From Opitutaceae bacterium (lineage in GTDB: Bacteria; Verrucomicrobiota; Verrucomicrobiia; Opitutales; Opitutaceae): DNA of 64,000 bases. The notes under the pieces are model-generated. The model had not been told where the DNA came from. It was given only the letters and a program-made list of their open reading frames with translations, and searched no databases. The DNA is taken from assembly GCA_003164715.1 (NCBI GenBank), contig PLTZ01000010.1, forward strand, positions 1 through 64,000, read 5' to 3'. Each line of letters starts with the position of its first letter. The first letter of the stretch is position 1. Position numbers and translations under genes: made by a program. This document shows positions 45,178 through 54,266 of the stretch, piece after piece.

Positions 45178-46205
45178 CGGGGGCGGGAAAGCCAGGCGCC
45201 CGCGCCGAACAGCGCGAGGCCCGGCACGGCGAGCCAGCTGAAGAGCTCGGTCGTCACCAGGTAGCTCTTGGCCTGGAACTCGATCTTCTGGCTCGAGTCG
45301 ATGGCGGCAAACGCGGACTCGATGGTGCCGGTGTCCGCGGCGCGGAAGAAGCGGCCCCCGGTCGTCTGCGCGATGTCCTTGAGCGCGCCCTCGTCCAGGT
45401 CCGCCATGATGTAGCGGTAGCCGATCTTCTTGCCGTTCTCAAAAACGGGGAAGGGGACGCGCCCGTCCTTTCCCGCCCCGATCGTGTAGATCGGGATCCC
45501 GCGGGCCCTCGCGAGCTGCGCCGACTGCATCGGCGTGATCGCGCCCATGTTGTTGGCCCCGTCGGTCAGGAGCACGATGAACCCGCCCTTGCGCTTTCCG
45601 CCGCTCTCCCGCGCGGACTGGTCGAGCCTCGAGAGGGCGACTCCGAGCGCGTCCCCGATCGCGGTGCCGTCCTCGATCAGCCCGATCTTCACGCGCTCGA
45701 GCTGGCGCGCCAGCCACGCGTGGTCCGTCGTCAGGGGCGCGAGCGTGTAGGCCTTGGCGGAGAAGAGAACGACCCCTATCCTGTCATTCGCGCGCCGCTC
45801 GATGAACGCCTGGATCACGGGCTTGATCGCCTGGAGCCGGTTGATGCTCTCGCCGCCCTTCTCGTAGTCCTCGCTCAGCATCGAGCCCGACAGGTCGATC
45901 GCCAGAACAATGTCGTAGCCCTGCGATCGGACCTCGCGCTTGTCCTCGACCCGCTGCGGCCGGGCGAGGGCCCCGACAATGAGCACAAGGCCCGCGACAG
46001 CCAAACCGGCCGTCCAGCTGGAGGCCGCCGCGACGCTCGGTCGGTGCCACGCTGCGGCAAACGGGACGAGGAGAACCGGAACCCGGGAGCGGCCCCGCAG
46101 CCAGACGGCGAGCGGAAGGACGGCGATCGCCAGGAGCCAGAGGGGGTCGGCCAGCCTCAGGTTTGAGGCGGCGAGCGTGAGGGCGGGAGGGTCGAGGGGG
46201 CTCAT
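45174..46205 (-). CDS. BatA-type von Willebrand A domain protein
   Basis: The 343-residue protein has the Aerotolerance-type arrangement: an N-terminal membrane helix (about 21-35), a second helix (about 65-80), the VWA domain with MIDAS residues DLSGS at 104-108, the following LLTDGANN, and a C-terminal membrane helix (about 318-336). Bat proteins form membrane complexes with MoxR ATPases and were first linked to oxygen tolerance. It lies between the DUF58 gene and the batB-type gene. Confidence 0.9.
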   Translation of the reverse strand: MSPLDPPALTLAASNLRLADPLWLLAIAVLPLAVWLRGRSRVPVLLVPFAAAWHRPSVAAASSWTAGLAVAGLVLIVGALARPQRVEDKREVRSQGYDIVLAIDLSGSMLSEDYEKGGESINRLQAIKPVIQAFIERRANDRIGVVLFSAKAYTLAPLTTDHAWLARQLERVKIGLIEDGTAIGDALGVALSRLDQSARESGGKRKGGFIVLLTDGANNMGAITPMQSAQLARARGIPIYTIGAGKDGRVPFPVFENGKKIGYRYIMADLDEGALKDIAQTTGGRFFRAADTGTIESAFAAIDSSQKIEFQAKSYLVTTELFSWLAVPGLALFGAGAWLSRPR

Positions 46206-46213
46206 CTCGCGAG

Positions 46214-47118
46214 CTACCAGTGGCTCCGGCGGCCGCCGGCCCGCATCCTGGCGTGAAAAAACCGCACCAGCGCGTCAAACCGGTCGTCGCAGGTCGAGAC
46301 GACGAGGCGGCTGAGCGGATCGGGAAAGAGCGCCTCCCACGACGCATCGCGGCGGGTGCGCCACGCGGAGTGGGCGGCCCGGTCGGCGCCTCCGCCGTCG
46401 AGGCCAACCAGGCGCCCCGAGGCGGGGTCGTACGCGGTGATGCGACCCTCCCTCGGCAGCTCGCGCTCCCAGGGGTCGTCCACGCGGAACCCCATGGTCT
46501 GGTAGCGCCGCCTGAGCACCCCCCATCCCTCGGGCTCGGTGCGTGGCGGGAAGTCGCCGAGCCAGAGCAGCACGCTATGCTTCGGCGCGGCCCGCGCGAT
46601 GAACCTCCACGGGATCTCGGGGGGGCCGTCGGCGGGCGACGGCGCGGGCCTGCCCATCAGCGAGGCCGCGGCGTGGAGGATGGGCCCGCGGCCGCGCACC
46701 GGCTCCCTGAAAAGGGGCCCGGTCGGCGCGGCGTGGACGAACCCGACCCGGTCCCCGTTCACGGCGCCTAGCAGCATCACCAGGCCGGCAAGCTCGAGAA
46801 GGGCCTCCCGCTTGGACTGGCTTGCCGAGCCGAAGTTGAGCGTCGGTGAATCCTCCAGCACGAGCAGGAGGGTGACCTCGCGCTCCTCGACGAACTTCTT
46901 GCGGTAGGGCTCCCCGAGCCGGGCGGTGACGTTCCAGTCGATGTCGCGCACGTCGTCGCCGTACTCGTAGCGGACGACCTGGTCGAACTCCATGCCGCGG
47001 CCCCTGAACGTCGAGCGGTACTGGCCGCTCAGGATGTTCTCGACCGCGTGCCGCACGCGCCACTCGAGCTGGCGCAGGACCGCCAGCGGGTTAGCGGGCT
47101 GGGTCGTCGCGGAAGGCA

Positions 47119-47119
<1 letters not shown>
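46214..47119 (-). CDS. DUF58 protein of the MoxR operon
   Basis: The 301-residue protein shows the DUF58 core: GQYRSTFRGRGMEFDQVVRYEYGDD, DIDWNVTARLGEPYRKKF and TLLLVLEDSPTLNF, a degenerate VWA-like fold. DUF58 proteins are usual partners of MoxR AAA+ ATPases. The ATG at 47117-47119 shares one base with the moxR stop (TGATG). batA follows after eight bases. Confidence 0.9.
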
Positions 47120-48081
<962 letters not shown>

Positions 48082-48171
48082 GTTGGCGTTGAAGGGTTGG
48101 ACGTTGGGCGGGACCTTGAGGTGCGGGGAAGGTTGGGGGGACGGGACCCTTGCGGCGAGGAAAGTGTTCCG

Positions 48172-48993
48172 CTATTCTATCACGACGACCGGGTCGCCGA
48201 CGCTCAGGGCTCCGGCCTTGGACTCGTGCACCAGGTTCTGGCCGAACCAAACGCTCGTCGGGTCGTCGGGGTCGCGCCGGAAGGTGGCGAGCGTGCGCAG
48301 GGGCTCGGCGCCGCGGGCGCCCGTCAGCTGGTCGGTCGTGGTGATGAGGCACCGGATGCACGGGCCACCGGCGCGGAACACGATCGGCCCGACGCGGATC
48401 CGCCTCCAGGAGTCCTCCTCGAACGGCTTGCAGCCAGCGATGACCAGGTTGGGCCGGAACCGGTCCATGGGGACGGCCGCGGCGCCCGCCTGCCCGATCC
48501 GCCGGTTGAGCTCGCCGAGGGACGCCTCGCTCGTGGCGAGGAAGGGAAAGGCGTCCGCGAACCCGACAAGGTCGCCGGGGCGCGCGGCCGCGGGCTTTAC
48601 CGGCCGGCTGAACGCGGGCCCGATGCGCACGAGCCTGCAGGGTGTGCCGAGCGCCCCGGAGAGCCAGGAAGCCGCCTCGTCGCCGCAGTCCTCGGCCCGG
48701 AGCCCGTCGCTCTTCCAGACGCGTACGGCGACGAGCCGGGCGCCAGGGTCGGGTTCCCGGCGCACCCTAAGGCTCCCATGCCCGTCCGCGAAGAGCGCAA
48801 GCGCCGAGGCGTCGATTGCGGCCCCGACCTGCGCCATCCGGGCGACGGAGCGCTGGGTGATGAAGACGCCCTGCGGGTCAACGACCAGGAAGCGCCGGTC
48901 GCCGACGGCGCCCAGGGCGTCCATCCCGACCGACGGGACGGCCAGGCCGCGGAGCGACTTCACCGGGTAGATGTGCAGCGCGGCGAGGTGCAT
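48172..48993 (-). CDS. MOSC-domain protein with N-terminal beta-barrel
   Basis: The 273-residue product has the MOSC_N beta-barrel (about 1-115; LHIYPVKSLRGLAVPSVGM) and a MOSC domain with DRFRPNLVIAGCKPFEEDSW and the conserved Cys in GPCIRCLITT, the position used for molybdenum or persulfide binding. It resembles YcbX/mARC-type proteins, which reduce N-hydroxylated compounds. No C-terminal ferredoxin domain is present, so a separate electron donor would be needed. Confidence 0.9.
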   Translation of the reverse strand: MHLAALHIYPVKSLRGLAVPSVGMDALGAVGDRRFLVVDPQGVFITQRSVARMAQVGAAIDASALALFADGHGSLRVRREPDPGARLVAVRVWKSDGLRAEDCGDEAASWLSGALGTPCRLVRIGPAFSRPVKPAAARPGDLVGFADAFPFLATSEASLGELNRRIGQAGAAAVPMDRFRPNLVIAGCKPFEEDSWRRIRVGPIVFRAGGPCIRCLITTTDQLTGARGAEPLRTLATFRRDPDDPTSVWFGQNLVHESKAGALSVGDPVVVIE

Positions 48994-49005
48994 CCGTGGG
49001 CCGCG

Positions 49006-50331
49006 TCAGGCCCTCTTCGTGACGTCGCGCACCTCAAGCTCCACCCGCTCCGGGCCCTCCAGCTCCTTGGCCCCCTTGGCGCCGAGCTCGGCGAACCGGC
49101 GCGTCACCGGCAGCAGCGTCTGCTCGAAGGATCCGATCGCGGCGTTGAAATGCTTGACCGCGGCCGAGAGCCCCTTCGCCGCACTTCCCAGGTGGTCCGA
49201 AAAGCCCGCGATCCGGTCGTAGAGCGTGCGGCCAAGCTCGCTCAGCTCGGCGGCGCTCTTGGAGACGGCCTCTTGGCGCCATCCGTAGGCCGCCGCCTTC
49301 AGAAGCGCGACGAGTGTCATGGGCGTGGCCAGCAGCACGCGCCGGGAGATCGCGCGGTCCATGATCGAGGGATCGGACTCGATCGCCGCCGAAAGGAACG
49401 AGTCGCCCGGCAGGAAGAGGACGACGTACTCGGGGGAGGGCTGGATCTTCGCCCAGTACTCGCGGCTCGCGAGCGCCTCGACGTGCCCGCGCACCTTCGC
49501 CGCGTGCTCCTTGAGCTTCTCCAGCCTGCGCTCGGGGTCCGCCTCGGCGGCGGCCTCGCGGTACGCGTCGGTCGGCGCCTTCGCGTCCACGACGATCTGC
49601 TGGCCCCCGGGAAGCGACACCACCAGGTCCGGCCGGCTGCGGCCCTCGTCGTCGCTGTAGACCTTCTGCTCCGCAAAGTCGCAGTGCTCGGTCATCCCGG
49701 CCAGCTCCACCACGCGCCGCAGCTGGACCTCACCCCAGGTGCCCGCGGTGCGGGTCGTGCTGAGCGCCGTTGAGAGCTTCGTCGTCTCCGCGTGCATGCG
49801 CAGCTGGGCCGAGCTCAGGGACTCGAGCTGGCGGCCGAGCTCGCCGTACGCCCGCTCGCGGCGCTGCTCGAGCTCGTTGATCTTCGCGTCGACCTTCTCC
49901 AGGGAGTCCCGCAGCGGCTTCACGAGCGCGTCGATCGCCTGCTGGCGGCTCGCCAGGTCGCCTGCCGACTTGTCGCGCAGCTGCGAGAAGGACTGCTCGG
50001 CGAGCTTGAGGAAGTCGTCGCGGTTCGCGCGCAGCGCCGTCGCCGAGAGCTCGGCGAACTCCCCCTTTAGCCTCTCGTGCGCCGACCGGAGCTCGGCCAC
50101 GCGAGCCTCGGCCCCGGCCCGCTCGGCCGCAAGCTCGGCCCTGAGCCGGGCCCCCGCCTCAGCAAGCTCGGCCTTGGCGGCGCGCTCCGCCGCGAGCTCG
50201 GCGGCGAGCCTTGCGTTCTCGGCCTCGCCGGCTTTCAGGCGCTCGGCGATCGCGGCCCCTCGGCTCCGGAGGAAAAGCCATGAGACCGCGGTGCCGGCGG
50301 CGAAAACAAGAAATGCGTAGGTGAGGGTCAC
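49006..50331 (-). CDS. rmuC: RmuC-family DNA recombination protein
   Basis: The 441-residue reading starts at a GTG (50329-50331) with a membrane helix (TLTYAFLVFAAGTAVSWLFL), then a long coiled coil (about 25-165) and the RmuC nuclease-like core: TWGEVQLRRVVELAGM, RSRPDLVVSLPGG, VVDAKAPTDAY and PEYVVLFLPGDSF. RmuC limits inversions between short repeats. The Asp and D-x-K residues match PD-(D/E)xK enzymes. A longer GTG start at 50373 is possible. It is divergent from the six-gene cluster. Confidence 0.92.
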   Translation of the reverse strand: MTLTYAFLVFAAGTAVSWLFLRSRGAAIAERLKAGEAENARLAAELAAERAAKAELAEAGARLRAELAAERAGAEARVAELRSAHERLKGEFAELSATALRANRDDFLKLAEQSFSQLRDKSAGDLASRQQAIDALVKPLRDSLEKVDAKINELEQRRERAYGELGRQLESLSSAQLRMHAETTKLSTALSTTRTAGTWGEVQLRRVVELAGMTEHCDFAEQKVYSDDEGRSRPDLVVSLPGGQQIVVDAKAPTDAYREAAAEADPERRLEKLKEHAAKVRGHVEALASREYWAKIQPSPEYVVLFLPGDSFLSAAIESDPSIMDRAISRRVLLATPMTLVALLKAAAYGWRQEAVSKSAAELSELGRTLYDRIAGFSDHLGSAAKGLSAAVKHFNAAIGSFEQTLLPVTRRFAELGAKGAKELEGPERVELEVRDVTKRA

Positions 50332-50341
50332 GCGAGGATGT

Positions 50342-50370
50342 TTGACAGTCGAAGGGTCCGCCTGCAAACA
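50342..50370 (+). promoter_or_regulatory. Candidate promoter of the six-gene signalling cluster
   Basis: A perfect TTGACA hexamer at 50342-50347 lies 68 bases upstream of the ATG of the receiver-kinase gene. At a 17-base spacing the -10 position is CAAACA (50365-50370), a poor match to TATAAT. It could be an activator-dependent sigma-70 promoter. It overlaps the upstream GTG region of the divergent rmuC gene. Confidence 0.3.
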
Positions 50371-50414
50371 CACATCATGTTCCTGCCGCGCCTGAAAGGG
50401 GCGCTTCCGGCTTG

Positions 50415-51560
50415 ATGCTCACCGACCCGCAATCCGGTCAAGAAGGGGCCACCCAGCCCCGCCGAGTCCTCGTCGTCGACGACGAGTACGGCCCCCGCGA
50501 GTCCATCGCCTACACGCTGGCGACGTCGTTCTCGGTCGAGACCGCGGAGCGGGCCGCCGAGGCGCTGAAGAAGATCAAGGACCAGAAATACCACGTCGTG
50601 GTGCTCGACATCCGGATGCCGGAGATGGACGGGATCAAGGCGCTCGAGGAGCTGCGAAAGATAGACCCGCACGTCTCGGTCATCATCCTGACGGGCTACG
50701 GGATGCTCTCGACGGCGCAGCAGGCGATAGTCGGCGGGGCCAACCAGTACATGCGCAAGCCGCCGGACGTGGCCGAGCTGATCGACGCGGTCCGCTTCCA
50801 GGCGGAGGCGGCCCAGCTGCGGCGCTCCCAGGCGAAGATGGCGAGCGACGCGATCGCGCTTAGCGGGGCCCTGAAGCATGAGATCGAGAGCAACCAGCCG
50901 CAGATCTGGCAGGCGAGGGCATCCGTCGAGCTGGTCCACGACCTCAACAATCCACTGACGGTGGTGATCGGCTACTCGGCGCTCATGGTCGAGGAGGCCC
51001 AGAAGCTCGCGCAGCAGAACGCCGATATGGGCAAGCGCATGGCCGACTATGCCGTCATCGTCGGAAAGGCGGCCGAGTACTGCCACCATCTCTCCGAGAA
51101 CTGGCGCACGGCGGCCAAGAAGACCGCCGAGTTCGCGCTGATTGACCTTGTCGGGATCGCCTACGAGGTGAAGCAGGTGATCTTCTTCGGCAGCCCCACG
51201 GTCCAGATCGTGGGCCCCGCGGAGGCGTGGATCAAGGGCTCGAAGTACGCGCTGATGAGGATCTTTCAGAACGTCCTGAAGAACGCGATCGAGGCCGGTG
51301 CGACCCGGGTCGTGACGGAGTTCGCGCTCAAGGGCGACCGGGTGAACGTCTCGGTCTCCGACAACGGTCCCGGCATGGACGAGGACCGCATCCACCGCGT
51401 CATGCACGGCGGGTTCACGAGCAAGGAGAACGGGACGGGCCTCGGGCTGAGCATCTGCCGGCACCTCACGGGCGCGCACGGCGGCGAGTTTGGGATCGAA
51501 TCCAAGGCCGGCGTCGGCACGACGGTGCGCTTCTCGTTTCCCGAGGCAATAAGTACATGA
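50415..51560 (+). CDS. Receiver-domain histidine kinase (cluster gene 1)
   Basis: The 381-residue protein has a response-regulator receiver first (about 15-125) with the acidic pair D22/D23, phospho-acceptor D65 in VLDIRMPEMDG, and K115 in RKPPD. A HisKA-like segment follows with H175 in ELVHDLNNPL, and a HATPase domain has the N box (FQNVLKNAIEAGA), DNGPGM and GTGLGL. No DNA-binding output or membrane segment is present, so it is a soluble kinase that probably takes phosphate from, or is gated by, another kinase. The last codon overlaps an ATG (ATGA). Confidence 0.9.
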   Translation: MLTDPQSGQEGATQPRRVLVVDDEYGPRESIAYTLATSFSVETAERAAEALKKIKDQKYHVVVLDIRMPEMDGIKALEELRKIDPHVSVIILTGYGMLSTAQQAIVGGANQYMRKPPDVAELIDAVRFQAEAAQLRRSQAKMASDAIALSGALKHEIESNQPQIWQARASVELVHDLNNPLTVVIGYSALMVEEAQKLAQQNADMGKRMADYAVIVGKAAEYCHHLSENWRTAAKKTAEFALIDLVGIAYEVKQVIFFGSPTVQIVGPAEAWIKGSKYALMRIFQNVLKNAIEAGATRVVTEFALKGDRVNVSVSDNGPGMDEDRIHRVMHGGFTSKENGTGLGLSICRHLTGAHGGEFGIESKAGVGTTVRFSFPEAIST

Positions 51561-51604
51561 CTGATCCATCGAACCCCGATCAGGCATGGGTGACGCCAAA
51601 GTGA
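51557..51604 (+). CDS. Possible 15-residue leader peptide ORF between cluster genes 1 and 2
   Basis: The ATG at 51557 overlaps the stop of gene 1 and opens a frame encoding MTDPSNPDQAWVTPK before a TGA at 51602-51604. The ATG of gene 2 lies inside it in another frame (51586). It may be a coupling device or the original N-terminus of gene 2 displaced by a frameshift. It could also be chance. Confidence 0.25.
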   Translation: MTDPSNPDQAWVTPK

Positions 51605-53061
51605 CTGAGGGAACAGAGTGCTCTTGGCCCGCCCGATTCGGAACGTGGGCTGAGCGTGCACCTGATGCCAAGGCCCTCTGCAGGACGGTTCGGGAGGTGC
51701 CATGGAGGCTCAGGCCGCCGACGGTCCAAGATGTGGGGAGCGTGATCAAGGAGGCGTACGCCAACCGCACATCCCTGTGGCCAGTCAGCAGGGGCTGCAA
51801 CTGGGGTTACGGCTCCCACCTGCCGGTGCGAAACGGCTCGGTGATCCTCGACCTAAGCAAACTCGACGCGATTGGCGACCTCGACCGCGCCTCGCTAAGC
51901 GTGAGGATAGAGCCGGGCGTTACCCAGGCCTCCCTTTACCAATACCTGTCGAAGAATGCGCCCGACCTCGCCTTTAACGTGACGGGGGCGGGCCTTGAGA
52001 CCAGCGTGCTCGGCAACGCGCTGGAGCGCGGCATTGGCTACAACGGAGAGAAGGACAGGGACCTGTACGCGTTGGAGGTGCTCCTTCCAGACGGCACCTC
52101 GTTCGCTCCAGTGGCGGGCCTTAATCACAAGGCGAGGCCCAGTCCCGCGGGGCTGGCCACCGACTTTCTCTTTTTCCAGAGCAATTTCGGGGTAGTGGTG
52201 GGGGCGCGCATCAGGCTTAGGATCCGGCAGCAGGCCGAGGACGCCATCGTCATCCAAGGACCGCTGGATTCGGTGATCCTGACACTGAAGCGGGCCTACG
52301 AGCAGCAGCTGATCACAAACCCCACCCATGTCGCCGAACCCGGCAGGGCGCATCGTCTCGGCTACGGTCTCCTCCGGACCTTGTGGCAGCGCAGCCCGAC
52401 TCCCGAGGAGGTGAGCCTATGCTTTCCGGAGCAGAATTCCTACTCGGGAATTGTGGCGATTTACGGTCGACGAAAGGTGGTGAATGCGGCCTGGCGGGAG
52501 ATGAAACGTCTCAGCGAAAAGGGGGTCAGCCTTTCCCGCGGCAATACGCGCATGCTGGCCCTTGCGGCGACCTGGCTCGGCAGGATTGGCGCAAGCAACA
52601 AGGCGACCCGCATGAGGGCCCTAAGGCCGATCCTCGGACTAACCCTAGGTGAGCCCAGCGACGCAGGGCTAGCCTCCCTCGATGGCTTCGAGGGAGGGAA
52701 TCCGGACCATGCCGACTGCGGCGCAATCTACGGAAACGCAGTCTCATCGCTTGGACCGGAGAACGCAAAGCGCGCGTGTGCGATCGTGCGCAACCAGTGG
52801 AAGGATTCCGCGTTCACCTGGATCTTCGTCGACAACCGATGCATGATCACGGTCTACACCCTGCATTTCTCCGACGCCGAGTCCGGCGCAGCCCACGAGG
52901 CCAATCGCTCCATTGTGAGGGACCTCAGGGCCGCGGGCTTCCCGCAGTACCGGCTCGGGGTGGACACCGTTCAGGCCGCCGGTGCTGAAGGGTTGGTTCG
53001 CCGCATCAAGAACGCTTTCGATCCGCTGGGCTTGATCGCACCCGGTCATTACGAATCGTGA
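51586..53061 (+). CDS. FAD-linked oxidoreductase similar to p-cresol methylhydroxylase/VAO enzymes (cluster gene 2)
   Basis: The 491-residue protein has the PCMH-type FAD domain (about 35-235): PVSRGCNWGYGSHLPV, GSVILDLSKLDAI, LSVRIEPGVTQASLYQYL and SVLGNALERGIGYNGEKDRD. This resembles the flavin subunit of 4-cresol dehydrogenase and vanillyl-alcohol oxidase, which oxidise para-substituted phenols or similar alcohols. The C-terminal cap domain ends in DPLGLIAPGHYE, also typical. The substrate is unknown. The end touches the start of gene 3. Confidence 0.85.
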   Translation: MGDAKVTEGTECSWPARFGTWAERAPDAKALCRTVREVPWRLRPPTVQDVGSVIKEAYANRTSLWPVSRGCNWGYGSHLPVRNGSVILDLSKLDAIGDLDRASLSVRIEPGVTQASLYQYLSKNAPDLAFNVTGAGLETSVLGNALERGIGYNGEKDRDLYALEVLLPDGTSFAPVAGLNHKARPSPAGLATDFLFFQSNFGVVVGARIRLRIRQQAEDAIVIQGPLDSVILTLKRAYEQQLITNPTHVAEPGRAHRLGYGLLRTLWQRSPTPEEVSLCFPEQNSYSGIVAIYGRRKVVNAAWREMKRLSEKGVSLSRGNTRMLALAATWLGRIGASNKATRMRALRPILGLTLGEPSDAGLASLDGFEGGNPDHADCGAIYGNAVSSLGPENAKRACAIVRNQWKDSAFTWIFVDNRCMITVYTLHFSDAESGAAHEANRSIVRDLRAAGFPQYRLGVDTVQAAGAEGLVRRIKNAFDPLGLIAPGHYES

Positions 53062-54266
53062 TGAATCGCCGTGTAAAAATCACAGGTTTGGGGCCGGTAA
53101 CCCCTGCCGGCATCGGCAAGGAGAACTTCTTTGTGGGAATCAACGAACCGAAGAGCCGGGTCAGCGAGGTCATACGATTCGAGAAGAAAGGCGGCCCGTT
53201 TGTTGCCGCGCAGATTCTGGGATTTGATCTCGACAATTGGAACCATGGAGCGGGAAACACCAAGAGAATCCCGCGCCAAACGCAGTTTGCCATCGCCGGA
53301 TGCCTTCTTGCTCTTGCCGATGCAGGGATCCCACTTGAGGCCCTGCAGGATTTGGACCCGGTGGTCGTGAATGGGAGCGCTTTCCCCGACCCGGACCTAA
53401 CTTATCGAACGGTGGCAGGGGTTGTCACCAAAGGGCCACGGTTTGCCGTTCCAGCTGCGATTGTTGACGCCGGCCCGAGCGCGATCACGGCTTCGTTGGC
53501 TAGACTACTGAGGACACGGTGCCGCACCATAGCCATCCAAAGCGCGTGTTGTGCCGGCATGGACGCCGTTGGGCACGGAGCGCAGATGATCGCGAGCGGT
53601 CAGGCCGATATCGCCATCTGCTGCGGAACGGATGCCCCCGTTTTCCACCAGCCGATGGTTGAATTCGGGATGATTAAGCTCTCTCCGCGGAATGCTCGGA
53701 GCCCTCATGAGATGGGCCGTCCCTTCGACCTTTGGCGCAATTCAGGAGTGCTTGGCGAGGGCGGCTGCGTGGTGATTTTGGAGGCCGAAGACAGCCCTCG
53801 GCCAGCCTACGCTTGGATAGAAGGCTACGCCTATAGCAATGACGAAGCAGGCCTTTCAGGTAATGGTTTGGCGGCGACCATCAGGATGGCGCTGGCAAAT
53901 GCGCGGTGTCAGCCCTCCCGCGTGGATTTGATAAACGCATGGGGTCCGGGACATACCGAGATCGATGCCGTAGAGGCTGATTGCCTATGCAAGTTCTTTG
54001 GCGAACGAGTGAGCACCATACCGGCCGTTTCGATCAAAGGAGCTATTGGCAATCCCTTGGCTGCGGCGGGAAGCATCCAGATTGCCAGCGCCGCGCTTTC
54101 GCTAAGGACAGGGCGAGTGCCGCCGACCGTCAACTGGGAGACTCCCGACCCTGAATGCCCGTTAAACCTCAGCGGAAGCGCTCGTGACGTGGGCTGCTCG
54201 GTCGCGCTAGTGAATGCCCATGGCCTTGGTGGCACCAACGCTTCGATGGTGCTCTACCGCGAATGA
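53061..54266 (+). CDS. Ketosynthase-fold protein with altered active site (cluster gene 3)
   Basis: The 401-residue protein follows the FabF/KAS layout from ITGLGPVTPAGIG to GLGGTNASMVLY. The nucleophile Cys is kept (C163 in QSACCAGMDA), but the first catalytic His of the NAHGT motif is Trp (W294 in INAWGPGH), and the second, in the KxxxGH motif, is Asn (N331 in IKGAIGNPL); K326 is kept. A normal decarboxylating condensation is therefore doubtful. It could be an acyl-transfer or non-decarboxylating ketosynthase-like enzyme. The ATG at 53061 shares one base with the gene 2 stop; a GTG at 53058 is possible. Confidence 0.85.
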   Translation: MNRRVKITGLGPVTPAGIGKENFFVGINEPKSRVSEVIRFEKKGGPFVAAQILGFDLDNWNHGAGNTKRIPRQTQFAIAGCLLALADAGIPLEALQDLDPVVVNGSAFPDPDLTYRTVAGVVTKGPRFAVPAAIVDAGPSAITASLARLLRTRCRTIAIQSACCAGMDAVGHGAQMIASGQADIAICCGTDAPVFHQPMVEFGMIKLSPRNARSPHEMGRPFDLWRNSGVLGEGGCVVILEAEDSPRPAYAWIEGYAYSNDEAGLSGNGLAATIRMALANARCQPSRVDLINAWGPGHTEIDAVEADCLCKFFGERVSTIPAVSIKGAIGNPLAAAGSIQIASAALSLRTGRVPPTVNWETPDPECPLNLSGSARDVGCSVALVNAHGLGGTNASMVLYRE

